Shown here piece by piece: positions 5,806 through 9,824 of a stretch of 9,824 nucleotides of DNA; position 1 is the first letter of the stretch, and every line of letters starts with the position of its first letter. Below the pieces are notes generated by a model. It was not told the DNA's origin. It ran no database searches and worked only from the letters and a program-made list of their open reading frames with translations. Origin of the DNA: an uncultured Clostridia bacterium (lineage in GTDB: Bacteria > Bacillota > Clostridia > Christensenellales > Borkfalkiaceae); contig CALVXL010000044.1 in the NCBI GenBank assembly GCA_944369635.1, forward strand, positions 1 through 9,824, read 5' to 3'. The translations under genes were made by a program, and so were the position numbers.

Positions 5806-6513
5806 ATGGACGTTTTGTCGAAATTATTAGGGGAATGGTCGGCTGATTTCAACGTATATTCCTGTATTTTCAAATTTGCGCTGTGTATGATTTTTGCCAT
5901 CGTCATGGGCAGCGAACGCGCTACCAAATTGCAGGCGGCGGGGCTGAAAACCTTTGTTTCGGTATCGCTCGCCACATCGCTTGCCGCGCTGGGCGATATG
6001 TATCTTACGGAAGTGGAAGGCGTGAGCGTTTCCTTTCTCTGCCCCGCGGTGATTTTGGGAAGCGCGGTCATCAGCAGCAATACCATTCTGTTCAGTTCGA
6101 AAAACCAGTTCCGCGGGCTTACGACTTCCGTCGGGCTTTTGTGCGTGGAGATGATCTCCGCCGTGATCTGCTACGGATTGTATTTCGTGGGAATTCTGGC
6201 GTTCGTCGTCTATATGATCTTCGTCGTGGTACTGCCGAAGCTGGAAAGAAAGATCAAGCAGAAATCGTCTTATTTCGAACTGCATACCGAATTAAAATCG
6301 CGCGACGCATTGCAGATATTCATCACAACGCTTCGCCAGCTCGGTCTGAAAATAAACGGCGTGGAACTCAACCCCGCTTATGCCAATTCGGGGTTGGCGG
6401 TATATTCCGTTTCGGTGAAAGTCGTGGCAAAGGAATTGAAAGATAAAACGCACCGCGAAATCGTTTCCGCATTGGAGTCCTTGGAAATGGTCAATTACAT
6501 CGAGGAAATTTAG
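5806..6513 (+). CDS. Divergent MgtC/SapB-family membrane protein
   Basis: Membrane protein of the MgtC/SapB group, whose members affect Mg2+ adaptation, membrane potential and ATP synthase activity; its role here is unknown. Start ATG 5806 has a strong AGGAGG (5792-5797) partly within the last codons of the antiporter gene, next to its TAA, which suggests coupled translation. In the 235 aa, GSER (35-38) and AGLKT (45-49) match the family's 'GlER...AGLRT', and GLTTSVGLL (104-112) matches 'GLTTAA'. Hydrophobic helices span about 20-36, 49-66, 77-96, 108-126 and 127-145. The usual GxGFLGAG block is replaced by ILGSAVISS (83-91), so it is a divergent member. Residues 153-235 are soluble with an alternating strand/helix pattern like the C-terminal ACT-like domain of MgtC proteins. 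Pairing with an antiporter suggests a shared role in ion homeostasis. Confidence 0.83.
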   Translation: MDVLSKLLGEWSADFNVYSCIFKFALCMIFAIVMGSERATKLQAAGLKTFVSVSLATSLAALGDMYLTEVEGVSVSFLCPAVILGSAVISSNTILFSSKNQFRGLTTSVGLLCVEMISAVICYGLYFVGILAFVVYMIFVVVLPKLERKIKQKSSYFELHTELKSRDALQIFITTLRQLGLKINGVELNPAYANSGLAVYSVSVKVVAKELKDKTHREIVSALESLEMVNYIEEI

Positions 6514-6521
6514 CTTTATAA

Positions 6522-6566
6522 AACGCCCGCGCCGCATGAATATAGCGGCGCGGGCGTTATTTTTTT
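6522..6566. terminator. Strong intrinsic terminator, probably bidirectional
   Basis: A perfect 14-bp stem AACGCCCGCGCCGC (6522-6535) with GCGGCGCGGGCGTT (6545-6558) has a 9-base loop. ATTTTTTT follows on the + strand, 8 bases after the MgtC-like stop. Read on the - strand the stem is followed by TTTAT, so it could also end the DUF2752 transcript. Confidence 0.95.
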
Positions 6567-6663
6567 AAGGAAACGGGCGTCACGCCCCCGCCGAAGCATT
6601 TTTGCGCAAGGCGGATGTGTTCGGCGAGGAGCGCTTTTTTGCAACCGATTTTCATAAGGGCGA

Positions 6664-7011
6664 TTACCGGAAAAGGACAAAGCTAGCGAGATTGACGGCG
6701 AGCAGGGCGATCGAAACGCATTTGATTGCCTTGTTTTTTACATGGATCAGCGCCCACACCGCGGCGAGTGTAAAAAGAGCGAAGGGATTTTCCGTAAAAT
6801 ACCTTTCGGGATTTCCCCTAAAAAGCGCAATAAGCGCCCGCGTCATGCCGCAGGTGGGGCATTTAATGCCGAATAACAGCTTAAAAAGGCAGGTCGCGCG
6901 GCATATCGATAAAAGATAAAAATAACACGCCGCCGCAGAAAACGCGGCGGCGTGTGTCGTTATTGCGCGCCTTTGCGCTCTTTTACGCCAAAAACAGTTT
7001 AAGTTTTTCAA
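6664..7011 (-). CDS. DUF2752-family small membrane protein (start uncertain)
   Basis: Small membrane protein of the DUF2752 family, of unknown function. The signature CPTCGMTRA is at residues 51-59, preceded by C41 and followed by NPFA (75-78), as in the family. A helix of about 16-36 precedes the cysteine motif, and further hydrophobic segments lie at 76-91 and 95-113. The listed start is TTG 7011, giving 115 aa and overlapping the end of the TM2 gene by 29 bp; it has no visible ribosome binding site. No ATG or GTG occurs in frame before the cysteine motif. The codons for residues 18-29 form the terminator-like hairpin at 6925-6955, so translation may depend on read-through from the TM2 gene, or a non-standard start may be used. 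TM2 and DUF2752 genes often neighbour each other in Clostridia (recalled, not checked). Confidence 0.72.
   Translation of the reverse strand: MKNLNCFWRKRAQRRAITTHAAAFSAAACYFYLLSICRATCLFKLLFGIKCPTCGMTRALIALFRGNPERYFTENPFALFTLAAVWALIHVKNKAIKCVSIALLAVNLASFVLFR
6911..6955 (-). terminator. Terminator or attenuator hairpin after the TM2 gene
   Basis: On the - strand a 12-bp perfect stem (6955-6944 with 6936-6925; ACACGCCGCCGC and GCGGCGGCGTGT) has a 7-base loop and is followed by TTATTTTTATCTTTT. It lies 27 bases past the TM2 stop, as expected for a terminator, yet inside the readable frame of DUF2752. Confidence 0.8.
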
Positions 7012-7333
7012 AGTTCAGCGTCTTTATGCGTTTGCCGATGAGAAAGAGGTCAATAAACCACCATATCCCGCAGCCGCCGCCCGTCAGCAGTTTGCCGACG
7101 CCCGGCCCCGCGTCGCCCGCATAAAATCGGTCTATTCCCAAGCCGCCCAGAAATACCGAAAGCAAAATGCCCGTCAAGGGATTTTTTACGGCGAATACGT
7201 CCAGATCGCGCAGCTTGTCGTCGCTTGCCGCGTTCAGCGAACTTTTGATGTTCGCAAGGTGTTCTTCCGCAAAGTATTTTCCCTTCAGATTCATAAATGC
7301 ATTGATTTTGTTTGCTCTTTCGTTTTGCTCCAT
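6983..7333 (-). CDS. TM2-domain membrane protein
   Basis: Membrane protein of 116 aa with a C-terminal TM2 domain: a two-helix hairpin of unknown biochemical function, common in small bacterial proteins. I chose ATG 7333 because GGGGAGA lies about 7 bases upstream; an upstream in-frame extension would run through the operator boxes and encode an implausible Cys/Tyr-rich peptide. Residues 1-48 are charged and probably cytoplasmic. The domain begins at KNPLTGILLSVFLGGLGIDR (50-69), matching the family's 'GGLGxHRFY' pattern as GGLGIDRFYAG. The second helix, GIWWFIDLFLIG (89-100), carries the typical W-x2-D. A basic tail follows. It is transcribed from a consensus promoter whose spacer and start region hold operator boxes, so the divergent XRE regulator probably controls it. 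Confidence 0.88.
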   Translation of the reverse strand: MEQNERANKINAFMNLKGKYFAEEHLANIKSSLNAASDDKLRDLDVFAVKNPLTGILLSVFLGGLGIDRFYAGDAGPGVGKLLTGGGCGIWWFIDLFLIGKRIKTLNFEKLKLFLA

Positions 7334-7351
7334 AAATTTTCTCCCCGAATT

Positions 7352-7427
7352 CTTACAATAGTAAGATTTTTCTTTATTATAATGTTTACAATAGTAAGAT
7401 GTCAAGTATTTTTCTTACAAAAGTGAG
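7352..7427. promoter_or_regulatory. Three-box operator array between TM2 and XRE genes
   Basis: Three 14-bp near-palindromes of form CTTACAnnaGTnAG are present: 7352-7365 (CTTACAATAGTAAG, perfect 5-bp arms), 7385-7398 (TTTACAATAGTAAG) and 7414-7427 (CTTACAAAAGTGAG). Centres are 33 and 29 bp apart, close to three helical turns. Box 2 sits between the -35 and -10 of the TM2 promoter, box 1 around its start site, and box 3 just before the XRE coding start. The obvious candidate ligand is the adjacent XRE protein (inference). Confidence 0.82.
7376..7405 (-). promoter_or_regulatory. Promoter of the TM2 gene, overlapping an XRE-gene promoter
   Basis: Reading the - strand, TTGACA (7405-7400) and TATAAT (7381-7376) are 18 bp apart with operator box 2 in the spacer. 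On the + strand another TATAAT (7378-7383) could serve the XRE gene, though only a poor -35 (TTACAA, 7353-7358, 19 bp away) precedes it. The two promoters share the same AT-rich core. Confidence 0.8.
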
Positions 7428-7439
7428 AAAAATGAAATT

Positions 7440-7649
7440 ATGGATAACGTTTTCGGGAAAAGATTAAAAGAAATCAGGGAAGAGAGGGGCATTTCGCAAA
7501 TTAAGCTGGCTTCGGCAATCGGGGTGAGCAAGGCAATCGTCAGTCTTTGGGAAAACGGTCTGCGCGAACCTACGCTTTCCAACCTCGTGCTGCTGGCGGA
7601 TTTTTTCGGGCAGAGCATCGACTATCTGGCAGGCAGAACGGAATACTGA
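7440..7649 (+). CDS. XRE-family helix-turn-helix regulator
   Basis: DNA-binding protein of 69 aa consisting almost entirely of one HTH_3/XRE domain. The helix-turn-helix is ISQIKLASAIGVSKAIVSLWENGLREP (about 18-44; written as two halves, the turn is at AIGVS). The ending SIDYLAGRTEY (59-69) is typical of short Firmicute XRE repressors. There is no separate sensing or protease domain, so ligand response, if any, must come through protein partners or DNA-binding cooperativity. The start ATG 7440 has only weak purine-rich sequence upstream. An out-of-frame ATG at 7432 leads to a stop after a few codons. The palindrome array upstream implies self-regulation plus control of the divergent TM2 gene. 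It resembles repressors of small mobile or toxin-antitoxin modules, but no toxin is visible. Confidence 0.92.
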   Translation: MDNVFGKRLKEIREERGISQIKLASAIGVSKAIVSLWENGLREPTLSNLVLLADFFGQSIDYLAGRTEY

Positions 7650-7834
7650 ATTGCCGTTTCGATTTTCCGAAAAGGAGCAATTCGGATGATATAACGTTTG
7701 CAAAAAGGAAATCCGTCAACAAAACGGCGGGAACGTAGTAAGTTTTTGCGGCAGGGCGGCAAATCGTTTTTTCTTTGCGGTTATTAAAAGAAATAGGGCG
7801 CATTGATCCTGCGGAAAAATTCTTCTTTTAACGG

Positions 7835-7863
7835 TTGTCTTTGTAAAAAAGGTGTGGTAAACT
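7835..7863 (+). promoter_or_regulatory. Promoter for rarA, predicting a leaderless transcript
   Basis: TTGTCT (7835-7840) and TAAACT (7858-7863) are separated by 17 bp. The expected start, 6-8 bases after the -10, falls at or within a base or two of the rarA ATG (7870). No ribosome binding site precedes that ATG. The rest of the 220-bp gap (from 7650) shows only a short CCGAA/TTCGG hairpin and no clear terminator. Confidence 0.6.
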
Positions 7864-7869
7864 GTTTAT

Positions 7870-9189
7870 ATGGATTTATTCGATTATAATGCTGAACTGA
7901 ATAAAAATACCGTGCAGCCGCTTGCAGAGCGCATGCGGGCGCGCACGCTCAAAGAATTTATCGGGCAGGAACATATCGTTTCGGAAACCAGCTTGCTGTC
8001 CCGCGCCATTAAAACGGACAGGCTTGGCAGCTGTATCTTCTGGGGTCCGCCGGGTACGGGCAAGACCACGCTCGCCAATATCGTTGCAAATTCCACGGGC
8101 GGAAACTACGTTAAGCTCAACGCCGTCAACGCGGGGATTGCCGACGTCAAGGCGGCGGTGGAAAAGGCGCGGCAGGATTTGAAACTCTACGGCAAGCGCA
8201 CCTATCTTCTGCTCGACGAATGCCACCGTTTCAACAAAGCGCAGTCCGATTCTCTTTTGCCTTCCATAGAGTGCGGGGATATCATCTTTATCGGTTCCAC
8301 TACGGAAAACCCGTATGCGGCGATGACGCCCGCAATCGTTTCCCGTTGCCGCGTGTTCGAGTTTAAAAAACTCAGTGAAACGGATATTGAAAACGCCTTG
8401 AAAAAGGCGACGGCGGATAAAGAAAGAGGCCTCGGCAATATGCTGCTCAACGTGGACGAGGCGGCTTATAAACACTTTGCCAATATGGCGGCGGGCGATC
8501 TGCGCGTGGCGTATAACGCGCTGGAACTTGCCGCGCTCACGACCGAGGCGGACGGCGACGGAAACATTCACATCACGTTGCGCGACGCGGAGGAGTCCAT
8601 TCAGCGCAAAGCGCTTTCTTATGACGAAAATCTGTATTACGATATTCTTTCCGCATTTTGTAAGAGCTTGCGGGGGAGCGATCCCGACGCCGCGCTTTAC
8701 TATATGTACCGCCTCATCAACGGCGGGTGCGATCCGCTGCTCATCGCGCGCCGTCTCGTCGCGCACGCCAGCGAGGACGTCGGTATGGCGGACTCCAACG
8801 CGCTCGTCGTCGCCGTTTCCGCGATGACGGCTTTCGAAAAGATGGGCAAACCCGAGGGGCTTATTCCGCTTTCCCACGCGGTCATCTACGTTTGCGAGGC
8901 GCCTAAGTCCAATTCCGTCGTCGTGGCGATGGGCGGGGCGAGCGAGGACGCAAACAAGTTTAAAGACGACAACGTGCCTCCGCACCTCAAAAACGCGGTG
9001 TACGGCAGTAAGGAAGACAAGGCGCTTTCCGCGCAGTATAAATACGTGCACGATTACGGCGGATACGTCAAACAGCAATATCTGCCCGACACGCTGAAAG
9101 ACAGGGTGTATTACGTTCCTAAAGATATCGGCGACGAAAAAAAGGTAAAGGAGCGCCGCCGCGAAAAGGGCGTGGATAAGAAAGTTTGA
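7870..9189 (+). CDS. rarA: Replication-associated recombination protein A (AAA+ ATPase)
   Basis: Cytoplasmic AAA+ ATPase (also MgsA) related to clamp-loader subunits and RuvB; it acts at stalled or damaged replication forks and interacts with SSB in studied bacteria. The 439-aa length matches the family. The N-terminus MDLFDYNAELNKN then PLAERMRARTLKEFIGQEHI is diagnostic and fixes the start at ATG 7870. Walker A GPPGTGKT is at 59-66, Walker B LLLDECHRFNKAQSD at 113-127, sensor 1 GSTTENP at 142-148 and the arginine-finger SRC at 158-160. The C-terminal part carries the lid and tetramerisation domains, including LVAHASEDVGMADSNAL and PHLKNAVYG. It ends in a lysine/arginine-rich tail. The gene following 25 bp downstream may be co-transcribed. 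Confidence 0.96.
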   Translation: MDLFDYNAELNKNTVQPLAERMRARTLKEFIGQEHIVSETSLLSRAIKTDRLGSCIFWGPPGTGKTTLANIVANSTGGNYVKLNAVNAGIADVKAAVEKARQDLKLYGKRTYLLLDECHRFNKAQSDSLLPSIECGDIIFIGSTTENPYAAMTPAIVSRCRVFEFKKLSETDIENALKKATADKERGLGNMLLNVDEAAYKHFANMAAGDLRVAYNALELAALTTEADGDGNIHITLRDAEESIQRKALSYDENLYYDILSAFCKSLRGSDPDAALYYMYRLINGGCDPLLIARRLVAHASEDVGMADSNALVVAVSAMTAFEKMGKPEGLIPLSHAVIYVCEAPKSNSVVVAMGGASEDANKFKDDNVPPHLKNAVYGSKEDKALSAQYKYVHDYGGYVKQQYLPDTLKDRVYYVPKDIGDEKKVKERRREKGVDKKV

Positions 9190-9214
9190 CATAAAATAAA
9201 TGGGGGATATAATT

Positions 9215-9824
9215 ATGAAAAAAGTGAAAAACCGTGTGCTTCCGTGGCTGATAGCCGTTTCGGTTCTGGCGCTTGCGTTTTTGCCGTTCTTTATCAACGA
9301 CATGGTCAACGCCGGAAGCGACGACCCTACAAAAAGGTATTATGCGGACGCGTGCGTCCGCCGTCTGAACGCCGCGCTGTATCCGGAATACGAATTGACG
9401 TTTCATGCGAAAAAAAAGAGAGCGGTAAACTTCGGAAAATACAGCGTCGTCTTTCAGCTAAACAGCCTTACTGCTTACGGGCTTGAATATAAAAACGGTA
9501 AGTTTTTCGGAAGCGCGGCCGAAATGTATGAGGGATTTTCGTTAAAGCCGTCGTTGTTTACGGGCGACGCCGTCGCCGCGGACATAGAGGACGGAAAGAC
9601 TTATTTTATCTATTTCGCTCTCCGCAATGGCGCCGAATTCCTGACTTCTTACGGTGGCGGGGATATCTTTTGGGTGGCTTATTGCGCGGGTAATCCGGCG
9701 TTGGAAACGGAAAGCGTCTGGGGTGTGCCGTACGCGCTCTATAAAGAATACGGCAAGGGCGCGTTTTTCGTCGCGCTGACGGAGATCTACTATTTTCTGT
9801 CTCAGGAAAACAACATGGCGTTTT
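9215..9824 (+). CDS. Signal-anchored protein of unknown function, 3' end outside window
   Basis: I do not recognise this protein. The frame runs from ATG 9215 to the window end without a stop (203 visible codons). GGGGG (9202-9206) at proper spacing supports the start. A basic N-terminus (MKKVKNR) is followed by a hydrophobic helix at about residues 8-28 (PWLIAVSVLALAFLPFFI) and then polar sequence, so it is a signal peptide or membrane anchor with the rest outside the cytoplasm. No lipobox cysteine follows the helix. The exported part is rich in aromatic residues and short alternating strands (FGKYSVVFQL, KTYFIYFAL, GDIFWVAY), suggesting a beta-rich fold. It lies 25 bp after rarA, so it is probably in the same transcript, but no functional link is evident. 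Confidence 0.8.
   Translation, partial: MKKVKNRVLPWLIAVSVLALAFLPFFINDMVNAGSDDPTKRYYADACVRRLNAALYPEYELTFHAKKKRAVNFGKYSVVFQLNSLTAYGLEYKNGKFFGSAAEMYEGFSLKPSLFTGDAVAADIEDGKTYFIYFALRNGAEFLTSYGGGDIFWVAYCAGNPALETESVWGVPYALYKEYGKGAFFVALTEIYYFLSQENNMAF

Noticed and set aside
6568..6663. Possible small gene between the terminator and the DUF2752 stop
   Set aside because: No start with a ribosome binding site and no plausible peptide; only short inverted repeats such as GGGCG/CGCCC near 6574-6586.
7334..7405. N-terminal extension of the TM2 protein to 140 aa
   Set aside because: It would translate through the operator boxes and promoter; ATG 7333 has a good ribosome binding site.
7352..7427. CRISPR-like or tandem repeat array
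   Set aside because: Three short palindromes with variable spacers of 19 and 15 bp in a promoter fit operators, not CRISPR repeats.
7876..9309. 477-codon open frame antisense to rarA, longer than rarA itself
   Set aside because: It mirrors rarA codons, its sequence is rich in Arg/His/Val as expected of a shadow frame, it shows no family motif, and the start has no support; rarA on the + strand is unambiguous.

Overview
The window looks like a chromosomal housekeeping segment of a low-to-mid-GC Firmicute, most likely an uncultured Clostridia-type bacterium. This is inferred from AGGAGG-type ribosome binding sites, consensus TTGACA/TATAAT promoters, the rsmD-coaD-ylbJ neighbourhood known from Bacillus and Clostridia, and mixed ATG/GTG/TTG starts. 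I see no tRNA, rRNA, CRISPR array, insertion sequence or prophage gene.

Region 1 (1-3067, + strand) is a tight operon: the 3' part of alanine racemase (alr), 5-formyltetrahydrofolate cyclo-ligase, an unrecognised five-helix membrane protein, rsmD (16S rRNA methyltransferase) and coaD (coenzyme A synthesis). All four junctions are 4-bp stop/start overlaps (ATGA or GTGA), so translation is probably coupled along the chain. The operon ends in a hairpin terminator lying inside the 3' coding end of the convergent gene.

Region 2 (2962-3936, - strand) is a ylbJ-like membrane protein gene whose end overlaps the end of coaD by 29 bp.

Region 3 (3937-6566) has a 427-bp gap with a perfect sigma-A-type promoter, an inverted repeat covering its -35 box, and a leader of about 210 nt that can form alternative hairpins. 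It precedes a two-gene operon: a CPA2-type cation/proton antiporter with an acidic coiled-coil tail, and a divergent MgtC/SapB-family membrane protein. A strong intrinsic terminator closes the operon.

Region 4 (6664-7649) is a small accessory-looking module. A TM2-domain protein and a DUF2752 protein lie on the - strand, divergent from a 69-aa XRE-type regulator on the + strand. Three copies of a 14-bp operator-like palindrome fill the shared promoter region. A terminator-like hairpin lies after the TM2 gene and inside the apparent 5' coding part of the DUF2752 gene.

Region 5 (7835-9824, + strand) has rarA, an AAA+ ATPase acting at stalled replication forks, apparently expressed as a leaderless message, followed by a signal-anchored protein that runs off the end of the window.

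Most genes are familiar families. The least explained parts are the antiporter/MgtC leader with its operator, the self-contained XRE/TM2/DUF2752 module, the shortened alanine racemase C-terminal domain and the unknown membrane protein between folate and rRNA-modification genes.
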